Of a stretch of 64,000 bases of DNA, positions 46,577 to 59,387 are shown piece by piece. Each line of letters opens with the position of its first letter. The stretch's first letter is position 1. Below the pieces are notes generated by a model. It did no database searches, had not been told where the DNA came from, and was given only the letters and a program-made list of their open reading frames with translations. A program made the translations under genes and the position numbers. Origin of the DNA: Stromatinia cepivora. Lineage: Eukaryota; Ascomycota; Leotiomycetes; Helotiales; Sclerotiniaceae. The DNA lies in contig RCTD01000004.1 of assembly GCA_014898415.1 (NCBI GenBank), forward strand, positions 2,107,001 to 2,171,000. The letters are read 5' to 3'.

Positions 46577-47549
46577 GATTGCAAGTAAATTTAGATAGAA
46601 AGAAATAGCTTGCGTGGCAGGATATAGCTAGGATTGAAAGATAAAAATTAGCAAGGACAGAATCTTAAATACTGAATGAAATTTGACTTACACGCAAGGA
46701 GAGTTCCTGCTGCAGTGTAGCTAAGAAGAAGTAAATAATTTGTTACAGAGTGCCGCTGCGACTTGAAAGTAATCAATTTGTGTAGAAATAAAGTCTCTTT
46801 AGAGAAGCACAGATGGATCACAGATATGAGTATATCAAAGCCCAACTTCCCACAGTTTGTAATGCTTTTGTCGGAAGCCAAAAGTCAACTTTGCGATGTA
46901 TGGACTGGGTTTTATCTGAAATTCTTTCAGAAAGAAAACAGGATCAAGGAGGCTGTGAAGTGGCTAATGATCAGCGATCAATACTCAAATTCACTTCAAT
47001 GATACATTATCGGCATGCTGCCTACCTGTCAGTTGGCAATCTCGGGTAAAAATATATCATTACATTTAGGATTGAAGCCATGTTCTCAATGCAAAGTTTG
47101 CCTAGTAGAATTCACTTTAATGTCTGGTGGTCAAATATTAGTGTCATTATCTAGCTGTATATATGCATGAAGCACGTTTTAGATGAATTAACTTCTCGAA
47201 TAAAATTCAGAATGCAGCCAGCTGTGGAGTTATAAAAGATAGTAACGGTAAAATGTTTTTATGAATGACAAAAGAGCCAAAAGAAAAATAGAGGAAAGAA
47301 CACTATATATATTCAGATGTTTTCTTTGCATGATGTAGACACAGGATACCCAGCAAATTACTTCCTCGCCTGTTTAATCCTCCATGTGAATTTTGTTTTT
47401 GCCCCTTAGGATTTCATTCTGTAAACAGCCCACTTATCTAGATAAATTCCCCAAATTTTATCCGGAAGCCCATTTACATGCCTTAAGTGATCTAGCATCA
47501 TACCCATGCCCCAGTACACACTTTTGGCTTGGAATCCCTTTCCCTCATA
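46577..47549. other. Intergenic between BTB genes C and D
   Basis: About 970 bp, promoter side of gene C and 3' side of gene D. Frames here overlap each other and show no family features. Confidence 0.5.
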
Positions 47550-48440
47550 TCAAACATGCATACATGCGTTCAATTCCATGCCATACCATCGATTAAGCTC
47601 ATAACTTGGCTTGTTATCGTTTGCGTTGGGGATGTTAGCAGATGCCTTCAAAGTATATGGACATCGCTCATCAGCCCCATGTCTATGGTAATCGCAAAGT
47701 GGTTTCTTCAACGGATGTTCTTGAGGTTCTGCCCCCTGCGTCATTGCTAAATAATCCATAAGCATCTCTGGATCTTGAGACAGTATGGAGTGAACTTCCC
47801 TCAGACTCCAAAAGACAGTGTTATCTGAGAATTCTCCATCCTTGCATCTCATTGCGAAGACGGCCACTCTTGTTACAAATAGCCGCAGCTTTGAAGCGCG
47901 GCATGTGTGTTTGTAGGCGTGTAACCACATGGCTTGGCCAATCATCAGGTGTTTTTGTCTGAGTAGATTGACCAAATAGTCCATGGTGGCATCGACAAAT
48001 GGTGATATGTCGTATTTCTCCGCAAGTATCAATAGCTCAACAAGTGCCATGCTAGAGGAATTTTCACACTCAAACCCGATATTTAGCTCAATGACTTCAT
48101 TGTAGACCCAGCCAATCATGATCTTGAATGCGTCAACATTGTCTTCAGGCATCATGGCAGTATGGGATACACTTTCTTGAAACTTACCGTTGAACATTTT
48201 GTTAAAGAAAGGAATCTTGTTGCATAGAATCCTTTGGTGGAGGGCGAACACTACTCTTTCATTGCCAGTACCAACTTCGATGCGTACCATATCGTGACCG
48301 AGTGAGCTGTAACATATCAGCGGGATTATGTCAATGTATACGATAAGTGCTTACTCTGTCCAATACAAACTGCCATCAACCCTTTGATTAACCATTGGCA
48401 TTTCATTCGGATATACGTTCGTTGATTTGGCAATGCCCAT
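47550..48440 (-). CDS. BTB-domain protein D, intact
   Basis: Exon 1 is 48440-48355 (MGIAKSTNVYPNEMP... ending DGSLYWT), then a 48-nt intron (GTAAGC to GTTACAG), and exon 2 48306-47550; the frame gives 280 residues. Exon 2 begins SLGHDMVRIEVGTGN, the family's conserved strand. The BTB core includes FALHQRILCNKIPFFNKMF, MMPEDNVDAFKIMIGWVYN and LLILAEKYDISPFVDATMDY, followed by KHTCRASKLRLFVTRVAVF. The C-terminus has LCDYHRHGADERCPYTLKA, sharing CDYHxHGxxxxCPY with gene B, then a 30-residue tail. Start 48440 gives an N-terminus close to that of its relatives; the frame also continues upstream (Met 48596). It is the clearest intact member of the local family. Confidence 0.82.
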
Positions 48441-48905
48441 ATCTTGTATAGCTGTAGTCGAGGTTATTTGAGAGTTTCTAAGTTTCAAAAGATGAATTAG
48501 GCTAGGTCTTTCAAATTTCATTCCAAAATCCACTAGAGAAATACGGCAGACCAATATCCGGACATCGTTTAGACATTTACCTCCAACGCAGTGCAAGGTA
48601 ATGGAACGGCTTACTTACGAAGATAGTTAATAGATATGCTAGATTAATGTGAGGAACGTATGTGCCAAACTGGTAATTGTAAATGATGAAGTGGAAGTTG
48701 CGAGCAATGTTTTGCTTTCCCTAGACCAATTTTGTTGAATGCTTCAAGAGATTTCGTTTCAAGAATATTACGAGAGCCCTATGTATATTAAGTAGGATGA
48801 TTCAGTGCAGACTAACCAACATCACACGGCTGGCTATGGCTGTGTGTTTGAGGCCTACACTATACAGACAACGAACATTCGCTCAAGGAGTTCAGTAATT
48901 TATGG
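48441..48905. other. Promoter side of BTB gene D
   Basis: About 465 bp of ordinary composition ending at the CCTCCAAT duplication of the large hAT-like element, so the island abuts the gene's upstream region. Confidence 0.45.
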
Positions 48906-51900
48906 CCTCCAATTAGGCTGCGCAAAAATTATCTGTACCCATAGGTAATCCGCAGATAATCCGCTCCATAAATTACCCATTAGAAATTCTACCCGCCCTA
49001 CGGATTATCCATCAAGATTTCAAAATTACCTATTCTATATAAATAATCTATAGATTATCTATAAATAATCTATTTATCCATGAATAAATAAATAATCTAT
49101 AGATATATAAATTATTTGTAGATTATTTATAAATAATCCATATATCCACAAATTATTTATAGATTATCTATAATTCTTTTATAATATTTTATAATTGATA
49201 TAAAGATTAATATAAAATTATAATATTTATATAATATATTAATTATTCATATATAATATTTATATTTATTTTGATAAGTTTTAATCATTCTTTATTCTCT
49301 TCTTTAATTATTTTTAAAGTTTTTATATTGGCTTTATTATATTCTTTTATATAATTGAATAAAAAATAATAATTAATACTTTTTATTTTTTATAACCTCT
49401 ATATTATTATTAATTTGAGGGAGAAAAAAAGTTTCATAAATAATCGATACTTCTCTCAATTACAATGTAATAATAGATTGTAAATATAATTCAGAATCAT
49501 AATGATAAAATAATAATTGAAATGATAATTGAGATCGACAATGAAATAATATTGATGATAATGAATTAATTGAAATTGGAAATCGCTTTCTTTTATTCCA
49601 ATCTTTATTCCATTAAATTCTATTAAATCGTTTTAATAAATCAAGCTTTATATCAAAAAGATATTATAAATTCATATACTTTTCTATAATTTTTCTTCAA
49701 CATTTTTATTCCTTTTAAATCTTTTGATCAAAAAGTTTATTCATTATAATAATATAATTGAGCTTTTCAATAATTAAATCTTCTTTATTTATTTTATACT
49801 TTAAATAATATAAAAATAATATTAAACTATAAATAATATTATAATTTAAATATCCTTATTGAAAATTATATATATTTTTACTAAAATTGAATATTCTTTT
49901 AATAGAAATTCCAGCAAAAAGAATACAAAGAATATCTTTTGTTATTTATATAAGATTAAGGAATAAATCTTTATTTCTTTTCCAATAAGATAAAGAAATT
50001 TTATAAGAAAACCCTGAAAAAATCTTATTAACAAATAGAAATCGATTAATATAAAGATTAATATAATTAATATATACCTACAAAAAGATAACAATTCACT
50101 TCCAAATCAATCTATTGATCTTCTATTCCTATAAAAGATAAAAAATTGAAAAATATAGTAAATCCATTATTATTATCAGAAATAATTATTATTATCGAAA
50201 TAATTAATATTTTATAGTTTTTATTAAAAAAATCAATGAAATATTATTTATATTTCATTTTTCAATCAATTATATCAAATTTGATTTAAAAATATTTTTT
50301 TTAAAATAAAGATAGTTTAAATATAGGGTTTAATATTATAACAAATATTAAAATACTATTTTGTTTTTCGAAGATTTATTTATAATATTTTATTAGCTTT
50401 TTGATTACAATTTGAATACTAATTCGAAGTAATTGAATCTAATTATAATTTAAAGCTTATAAATATTGATTATATTTTTCAAATCTTTCAAAAAGTTCTT
50501 TATAGATTCGAAATATATATATAATAATAGAATCCTTGATTCCATTAATATTATCAATGAAATAATAAAATAATAAAATAATATTCATAATATATTTGTA
50601 TTATATCCATTCATTATAATCTAAACTGAATATCATTATATTATAGATTGCAATAGTATATCGATTATATATATATTATAAATACAATAATCGAATAAAT
50701 ATTAAATAAATAAAATTCTATCGAATTATAATATCTTAAATTAAACATAAAGATTTTTTTCCAGATTCTAATTGAAAAAAATTAAATTTTTCGCCACGAA
50801 TTGAGTTTGCATTGATTTTAATAATAACTCATTATATCTATTATATAATTAATATAAAAATTAATATAAAATAGATATATATATTTTAATTAAAATATAT
50901 TGAATATTATGTCCAGTAATTATAAGATCAGCTTTCTTTTATTACTTTTTCCAATTATATTGAAATTTATTATTAATGAAATTGATACAAATCATAGAAA
51001 ATAAACCTTTTAAAGTTAATTAAATAGAATATAATAAATAAGGGATTTGTATTATCTCATTATTAGGAATCAAATCAATGAATATTAAGGTTTTGAGAAT
51101 ATTATTTATTTTTACAAATAGGATTGTATTATTCGAAATATTATTTATAATTATTATATTAATTCTTTCAAGAATATCGAATTTTTATAAAACATTTAGA
51201 AGGATATCTCCAAAATATTGATTAATATGAAATTCATAAATAGATTCAAAATCAATAAGAATATATTCTATATTTCAATCTTGATTAATAAAGCAACAAT
51301 TGATATTCATAAATAAATTTTTTATTAGATTTAACCAACAATCTAAAGTAATTATATACTTTGAATGATTAAGGAGATAAGTTAAAATAATAGATTCAAA
51401 AAAAAGAATATATTTATTGAAGCGATTTCGAAACATTGTTGTTAAAGGTAATAGAAAAAATGGATTCTGTATTAAATATAAAATTCTTTATTAAAGATCT
51501 TTTATAATTCAAAAAGGAGTTTTTAAAGAAATAATAGTAAAAAGTATTTGATTATCAAATTCTTCTTTTATTAAAGCTTTCGATAAATATTATTAAATGA
51601 ATTAATATTTATATTAATTTTTATACTAATTAGAATAATTTATTTCGAATAATAAAGAGTTTTATATAGGATCTATAATCCTTTTATATATCTTAAACTT
51701 TAAATAATTGATCAAAGATAGAATTCCTGTATTCTTGTTTCGAACATTAGAGTGGGTAAATATATTCTTACAGATTCGATAGATTATATCAAATTCTTTA
51801 TTTGAAATTCTAGTTTTTTACTGAAAAGACTCTTATATTCATACTTTTTTATCCCTTTCCTAATTAATCATTTTATAAAGATTAATATTATTTAAAGTTT

Positions 51901-53444
51901 TCGATTTATACTATAATAATTATCGCTATTATTATAAAAACGATTATTTAGTATCCAATTTGAAAAGAAAATAAACTTGATTAGAACTTATAATTGAAAA
52001 AAGCGAAATAAAATCTTCTATTGAATTATTCTCCTTAATAAAAAAATTATTTCGAAGATCAATATTACAAAGATCGTTAATTAACCCTGAATTTGAAGCA
52101 ATCATTTTAAATAAAGAATAATAAAGGTATATATTATTATAATTTTATTTATCAATATAATAAAAATTGATATTATTGATATTGATATTGATATTAATAT
52201 TAATAAGCTATTTATATATTAAATTCGAAGAATAGTTTTATACTAATCATCAAACGAAACTCTTTATATACAAAATTGATATATTAATAATCTTGAGGAA
52301 TAGAATTTTCAGAATGTATTAACAAAAGCAATATATCTTTATATAATTCTTTATCTTTCTTTAATAAATTATAAAATCTATATTTTTCAAGGTTGTAATT
52401 CTTTATATATTATTCATTAGGACCTAATAACTGTATTCAATTTGGATCTTTTTTTTTATATTCAATATTGAAAGTTATATAAAGATTTCATTATAGTATT
52501 AATTCATAAGAAATAAAGAATTTATAAAATAGAATGATCTCATAATATTTATTATATAATAATTAATAATTAGTATAAAAATTAATATAAAAAAAGATTA
52601 ATTTATTTAATCTTATAATTGATATAAGGCTTTAAAGAGATTAAGTAATTAATCTTTTTTAGATTTAATTTATTATATTTTCTCTAAAAGCTTTTTATTA
52701 TCCATTTCCAAACTTTTTGCTAAAAATGAAACTCAAGATTTCAATACTTCTAAATAATAAATTAATAATAAAAAAATAAAAATCATAAGAATCAATATAT
52801 TTTAATATTATGAACAAAAAGCTTTTGCTTTTGCTTTTCTTTATTTTCTTTAAAATCAATAAACCTTTTTTTATTATACTCATTATTGTTTCTTTATATT
52901 CGTTTTTGAAGAACCTCATCGTTTTTTTTATAATCTTCAAAATTATCATTATTATTATAAGTTTACGCAAATTGATCTCTCTTATTTCTATAATCTAGTC
53001 TTTATGCAATAATTGATATATGAATATTTATCATTTTTCTAATAAGATCAAAATTAATATCAATAAAAAAAGAATAAGTTTATTCTAATTCATCATTTAT
53101 AGATCACTTCATTTTTGATCCATTCTTTTATATTAATTTGTTTAAGCTTATTCACTTGAATCCATTCACTTGATCAATAAATAATATTCAATCGATAAAT
53201 AATTATTATTTGATCGCTCGCTTTAGTTTTTTCGATTTGAATTTCAAATTCATTTCGATTATTTAATCGATTTCGAACTTTAATAATATAAAGGTTATTA
53301 GATAATTCAATAAAAGCTTTATACTTAAAAAGCATATTGAATTATTAATATAAAGATTAATATAAAAATTGAATTTAATGATAAAAATTGAAAAGATTTG
53401 AAATAAATTAAAGTTTTTGAAAATAGAAAAATATTAAATATATA

Positions 53445-55271
53445 ACGTGGTTTATTACCGGGTCGCCAATATCACCGGGTCGCCACTTTTTATATTATTC
53501 AATAATAATTGAATCAATTGATTAAAACTATTAAGAATTTAATAATCTAGAATCTATTATATTGTTTTGATAAATTTTTGTATTATATTCTATCTTTCCG
53601 TATTTATTATAGTATCGATTAAAAGATACTTTCCTATTAAAATTCCCCCCTTTTTGATGTTCATTATATTGAATTTGAATATCAATCTTTTGCTGAGATA
53701 ATATATCAAGAACTTTTTGTTTAATGAGTATTCTTCTTTGATGTAATTGAGTTTTTTTCATATATCGATATTTGTTTAATACTTCATTTGTTGTTCGAAA
53801 TATATAATTCTTTGTATTTAAAAATGTATTCTTATGAATTAATCTTTCTGTATTTTTAATTAGAATTAATACAGTTTCGAATATAGGTATAAAGGAATTT
53901 GATTGATAACAAGTTATTCGAGATTTAATTAATATTGATTAAAAAAGAGTTTCTATTAGGTTGCAAAGGGTTTAAGAGATTTATTGATTTAGGTTGAAAG
54001 AGGGGGAAATAGATATATGAATTCGAATATTTAATTTCGAGAATACAGTTTCAGAATTAAATAAAATTAAATCTGTTTTTCGAAATCTTGTTTTTATATT
54101 TTGAGAAATAATTGATTTTTTGTATATAGTTTTAAAAGCTATAAAAAATTTAATCTTCGAAATATACTTGATATATACCTTGATAAATCCATTAATTTAA
54201 TTACTATATAAATGTTTTAGATTACTAAAACAATTAATATCAAATAATTGAGTTAAATGATTTGAATGTAATGGTAAATGTAAATATATAATATCGTTCT
54301 TTTTGTAATATATTTGAAAAGCTATTGATTTATAGTTTTCATATCTATCTAATATCAATATTCGATATTTGCTTTTTCTTCGATTCTTAGTGTACTTATC
54401 GAAATGTTTCAATTATTTTAAATTTGTTTTATTATTTATCTATCTATTAGATATAGGTTTAATAGTTTATTCCGCAGGAAGATTCGTTTCGATGTATCAA
54501 TTGGAGAGATGAACTTGTCCTTGAACTATTAGAAATAAAGGAATAGTTTCATTTTCTTTATTTCTGTATATTATTGTTATAGTTTATTCTCGATTGTTTA
54601 ATTGTATTGATTTACTTTTATTGTATTTTTTGGTATTAATAACAACCATTGCTATATATATAATCCTTATTATAAAGCTTGTTTCATCGAAATTGTAAAA
54701 ATTGTTATCCAAAATGCTATATTTCATTTGTATATTCATAATCAATCGAAACCACTCTTCAATGAATTTAGGATCTTTATAGAAAACTCTTTGAAAATTA
54801 TAAATACAATTAAAACGTATCTTTAATTCGATTCGATACTTTACGAATCGATACGCCCAAAGCTTTCTAATACATTTCGTATCCCTTGATTTAAGAATAT
54901 AATTCATTATATCTTCTATATTCTTCAATTTAGATGGAAATCCTTTTGAATCTATATCGAATATATATTGAATAATCATTTCTTCTTCTAATTCTATAAT
55001 CTTATGATTATTCGTTCGAATCTCCATTTGATTATTTCGATTATTGATTTTATTGTATAGTATAGATCGAGACACTATATAGAGTTTTGTAGTTTTAGTA
55101 ATTGATAGATTTTTAAATTTACGAATAACTTCAATAGTTAAGATGATTCGGGTTTCTTTTGATAATATTTCTATAATAATTCATTGAAATATCGTGTATT
55201 GAAATTGAGGTGATTGAATAGTATAAAAAGTGGCGACCCGGTGATATTGGCGACCCGGTGATAAACCACGT
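53445..55271 (-). mobile_element. Fot1/pogo-like DNA transposon, copy 2 (decayed)
   Basis: 1827 bp, flanked by TA (53443-53444 and 55272-55273), with the same ACGTGGTTTATYACCGGGTC ends as the copy at 12988-14839. The duplicated CACCGGGTCGCCA sites are perfect here at both ends. It is nested in the 7.46-kb hAT-like element. RIP decay is similar in degree to copy 1, consistent with the two copies having driven each other's mutation. Confidence 0.9.
53531..55165 (-). pseudogene. Decayed Fot1/pogo-type transposase, copy 2
   Basis: Three minus-strand blocks survive. 55075-54584 starts MSRSILYNKINNRNNQMEI (end of the first helix-turn-helix), then the CENP-B-like domain (WAYRFVKYRIELKIRF) and NFYNFDETSFIIRI, holding the first catalytic Asp. 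54412-54197 has HFDKYTKN, ILILDRYENYKS with the second Asp region, and HLPLHSNHLTQLFDINCF, the usual PPHSSHxLQPLD block. 53761-53531 is the C-terminal basic segment (KKTQLHQRRILIKQKVL). The order matches DDE transposases of the Fot1/pogo type; stops make it inactive. Confidence 0.85.
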
Positions 55272-56380
55272 TATTCGTTTACTTTTAAGATAAAGGTTCA
55301 ATCCCCACTTAAATATTGCTTTTTTTAATCTTTGATTCGTTATATCTACATTTCAGCCTATTCTTCTTTTAATATTCTTAAACTATTTATATTACAATCG
55401 ATATTAGTAAACTGAATTATTCTGATTTATTTTTAAATAATTATTAACCCTTTAACAAAATACAATATATTTCCTTTAAAGCAAGATATTATCCGGACTA
55501 TTTTGAATAATACAAAAACATAATTATAAATTAAAAAATCATATATTCGTAATACAAATAAAAAAAAATAGAGATTTAAATCTGATAATAAATTAAATGA
55601 TTAATATAATGATTAATATAAAACTCTAAAACATATATAATTATTACACTTCAAGAAATTTGTCGGTATCAAAAATCGACAGAACTTTTTATACTGAAAT
55701 TACTATTTCATCGATTAATAAAAGAAATCATACATAATCATAACTTCTTTCGAATTTAGAGTTCAATTTCAAAGGTTTTATAAGAAACTACAGAATCTAC
55801 TATAGTAATTGAATTTGAAAATAGACTTTTATACTTATTTATTGATAAAAAGCTAATAATTATTAATAATAAATTTATATATTATCCATACAAAACGAAT
55901 AACTATTCAAGCAAAGGATATAATACTTATACACCATTTACAGAAAATAATGATAAATTACTCCTACATTGAAAAAAAATTGTAATCTACATTCAGATAT
56001 ATAATAATAAACAATAAAGATATAATTAATCTTTTATTTAATCTATTTTATATAATCCAATTTAAATAAATAAAACGATTAATATAAAGATTAATATAAT
56101 AAAACATCCCGTATTTATAATTTTATCAAATATCTACAGATTATTTACAGATAATCTACAAATAATCTATAGATTACCCATATATCCATAAATTATCTAT
56201 TTATCCACAAATAAATGAATAATCTATAGATATATAAATAATCCACAAATTATCTACAAATAATCTATAAATTACCCATCCAGATTTTGAATTACCCGCC
56301 CCATCCAATAAGTACCCATAAATTATCTGTCAAGGCCATTATCCGCCCCGCGGGTACCCGTTGCACAGCCTACCTCCAAT

Positions 56381-56820
56381 ATATTTGCTGAAGTCAGGCA
56401 ATATATACTTTATCACTCATATGACATCATGATGAACGTTGATACTTCGTTAAGCATGCATGACAACCACTTGAGAATTATGAGGGGATTGTCACGTCAA
56501 TTAGCTTCATCTCATGTCATATGATTATTATTTCTGTTTTTACTGGTCATGTACATAGAAAACCTCCAATTTCAATCCCAAATACACAGGATTTTTGTCA
56601 AATACACTGTCATATGATGTGTCTAAACATCCACCCTTGCAAAACTAGCACCAAGCAAAAGTCCGAAAATTGTTATATAAGGTCACCGTTCAGGTTGTAA
56701 ACCAAATTCATAAATCATTGGGATATGATTAGAGCCAAAAGAATAACCCAAAAATTGTTGTCCCACGAATTTCCAATCGATATGATGATTCAACATACAG
56801 TTCGGTTAAAATTTTCATCA
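56381..56820. other. Spacer between hAT-like and Tc1 elements
   Basis: About 440 bp of near-normal composition with no gene; apparently original host DNA between two insertions. Confidence 0.5.
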
Positions 56821-56822
56821 TA

Positions 56823-58197
56823 CAGTACTAATCAACTTATATTACCCCATAATCTAATTTCAGTTTTTTATATATTCAATATCTACCTTTCAATTTAATT
56901 ATAAAATCAACTATTAATTATTATAATCCAAAATTTGAATATATTAAAATTCTATATTTATACTACTCCTCAAAAAAAATTCAAATCCTTATCGCTTTAT
57001 AATTAATCATTATTTTGTATATCAATTCTTTACCACAATACAAATTTCAATTCTATCAAATATATCCATTTCTAATTTATCGAATAATTCTTGATCTAAT
57101 ATATCTCAAATTGTTTATAAATAATTCTCTAATCTTTATTTAATATATTCTGATTCGTTTTTGTTAATTATAACATTAAAAAACATTTTATATAATCTCA
57201 CTTTTAAAACCTATCAAATATATTCAATAGAATTGAAATTAGAAAAATAAAAAAATTAATCCTTTAATATTAGAATCCCCTTCTTTTGAAATTAATCCTG
57301 TACTTTATAAATATAATAAATAGAAATATTATCCTATATAAATTTATACTTTAAATCCAATCTTTCAAAAGTAAAGTTTATCTTAATATCAAAAACTTCG
57401 AAATATGAATTAGTATTATATCTATATTTCTTATTTTCAAAATCTTTATTTATTATATATAGATTATTTCTTTTAAGATCTCAAAAGTCTTTTTAGATTA
57501 TAATCTTTATATTTTTATTCGTATTATATATTTGAATCATTCTAGATTTTTATTTCTAAATAGAAATACAAAAGTATTATTCTCCTTTTTTACTCTATTT
57601 CTGTTTTACAAAGTATTTATTGCTTTATATAATTAATCTTTATTCCTTTATTATTAATTCTTTATATATTAAACATTATACAAACTATTTGAATATATAT
57701 GCCTGAATAAATTCCGATTGCTTTTTATATTTCCAATTAATGATTTTATAAGTTTTCAAAATCTTTTTAATAGTAAAGATACTATATTTAAAGCTTATAA
57801 TTGTTTTTGTTTATATATAAATTGATTTTGAATATAATCGAATATATTGAATTAGTATATATTCTTCTTTTTCTATATAAAATTTAATTCGAAAAATACA
57901 AGATAGATTCATTCTTTCATTATATAATACATCTTATTATAAAATATAACAAATAATTTATATTTCGAAATTGAAATCAATTATAATATAATAATTAAAA
58001 CTATTAAAAATTTTACCAATAATTTTATTATATAAATATAGAATAAAATACTTAAAAGTTAATTCCTTTTTAATATTCAAGATTCTGAGAATATATTGTA
58101 ATACCATTGATGAATAAATAATAAAGAGAGTTGAAATTCAATTCGCGAAATTTATGTGTTTTTAAGGTTTTGGGGTAATATAAGTGCACGGTTACTG
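56823..58197 (-). mobile_element. Tc1/mariner-type DNA transposon (decayed)
   Basis: 1375 bp flanked by TA (56821-56822 and 58198-58199). The terminal inverted repeats begin CAGTA and share the block ACTTATATTACCCC, 26-27 bp in all with a variable 7-bp stretch near the tip. CAGT ends and TA duplication are classic Tc1/mariner. The interior is AT-rich and decayed but encodes a recognisable minus-strand transposase. Confidence 0.85.
56980..58120 (-). pseudogene. Decayed Tc1/mariner transposase
   Basis: Read through stops on the minus strand. The C-terminal half shows a second-Asp block (FIQDNISIYY, family QDNAxxH, near 57340), then GILILKD and FFYFSNFNSIEYI (family WPPxSPDLNPIExxW, near 57290-57226). 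KVRLYKMF follows, with a helical tail ending DRIEICIVVKN about 57030. The remainder towards 58120 is too decayed to place domains. Confidence 0.75.
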
Positions 58198-58199
58198 TA

Positions 58200-58598
58200 A
58201 ATTGCCCCCCTAGACCACAATTTGCAACCCTCATTACCGGAAGCATACAGGAGTTAACAGGGTACGACAGACTCGACTAAGGTTTATTACCTCGTCATTC
58301 TGTCTTATTCACTGCTAGTACATTCATAGTATTCCATGGTTGTACTTGTCTGCATATAGACGGTGATCTCACGCTATGATGAACGGAACAGTTATAGAAT
58401 TGATTATATCAAGGGCGTCTCAACTCCATTGAATCGAATATTTTGAACACCTACACAACCACACAACTATCAAGTAGCAGTTCCAATCTCAGCACAATTA
58501 CCAAAACTTTACATAGCAGTCAGTCATCCTGCTACGTTGCCACACGAGACTAATACCTATATCAAAGATCTTCCAAAACGCATCAGAAATATCACACG
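58200..58598. promoter_or_regulatory. Upstream region of BTB gene E
   Basis: About 400 bp of ordinary composition between the Tc1 element and the ATG of gene E. The TSD lies within 400 bp of the start codon, so the insertion is in or near the promoter. Confidence 0.4.
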
Positions 58599-59387
58599 AT
58601 GAATACTCCAAATCTGCTAGGTCCAGCCATGTTTCGTCAGAGGATGCTGCCCTCTGCCAAAGCTTCTTCATCATACATGCAGTCACATTCTGAGCAGAAA
58701 TTACCTACAGATGAGTTAAATCATGAACAGTATGTTCACACATTTCCCTCATCTTTCTGGAAATTCAAAACATTTACTAACCAAAATATCAGTGACATTG
58801 AGGACGATATTTTCGGAATTAAAGTTGGCCAAGGTTTCAGAGCCATAGAATTCCAGGTACCTAAAGGGCTCCTGTGCCAAAAAAAATCCCTTTCTTCCAT
58901 GCCATGTTTAACCACAGATGGCTAGAATCTTTGGAAAATTCATGCCACCTCCCAGAAGACAATCCCGAAGCCTTTTCAATCCTTCTGCACTGGGTATTCG
59001 ATGCACCTCACGACGCGTCAATCGTTTGTAGTGGAAAGGGCTCCCACATCCATTTAGAGACCTTAATACACCTCGGTTTTCTCGCCGATAAGTACCTCAT
59101 TGATGATTTTCGATTTGATTGAAACAGCAATGATTCAGAAGGATCTAAGAAAACTCAATGATCCATCATATGGTATCCCCAAAGCATCCTGGTACAGACT
59201 AGCATGGGAAATATCACCTCGAAACTCAGCACTCCGCGAGTATTTTGCTGGCAAACACAAGAGTCAAGACGCTGACGCTCAACCAGAAACACTTCAAGTG
59301 ACAAGGGAAATGTTTCAAGAATGGGAGGAGATCTTAGCAGGTCTTAAAGATATCAATCTGTGTTTGCAAAAATGTACATGTGTTTAA
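58599..59387 (+). pseudogene. BTB-like gene E, two frameshifts
   Basis: Exon 1 is 58599-58729, intron 58730-58792 (GTATGT, TACTAAC branch, TCAG), and exon 2 begins DIEDDIFGIKVGQGF. The BTB-like core VPKGLLCQ is followed by an A8 run (58879-58886), after which KIPFFHAMFNHRWLES continues in another frame; slippage of the A-run explains this. LPEDNPEAFSILLHWVFDA and LIHLGFLADKYLIDD follow. A second frame change near 59100-59118 separates DKYLIDD from DLIETAMIQKDLRKL, which runs to a TAA at 59387 (LQKCTCV). Conserved positions (KIPFF, LPEDNPEAF, ADKY) match genes B-D, but the CDYH motif is absent. It is probably a pseudogene, though the A-run could be a base-call error. Confidence 0.65.

Larger units (their letters stand above)
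48914..56372. mobile_element. Long hAT-like element, copy 2 (7.46 kb), strongly AT-rich
   Basis: The left end TAGGCTGCGCAAA and right end TGCACAGCCTA are flanked by a perfect 8-bp duplication CCTCCAAT (48906-48913 and 56373-56380), so 7459 bp behave as one insertion. Both ends carry the GGATAATC-type and ATAATCTATAGATT repeats of the short copies. Without the nested Fot1-like transposon (53445-55271) the element is about 5.6 kb. The interior is heavily decayed. A Lys/Ile-rich minus frame (52970-52698) is the longest coding-like stretch, but no hAT transposase motif could be confirmed. It may be a decayed autonomous parent of the MITEs, or a MITE enlarged by further insertions. Confidence 0.75.

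Noticed and set aside
55290..55306. tRNA B-box-like GGTTCAATCCCCACTT
   Set aside because: No A-box or cloverleaf upstream; the preceding bases are the end of a transposon.
48914..56372. Confirmed hAT transposase
   Set aside because: Translations of both strands were scanned for RW-type and C-terminal dimerisation motifs; nothing convincing, so only the ends are claimed.
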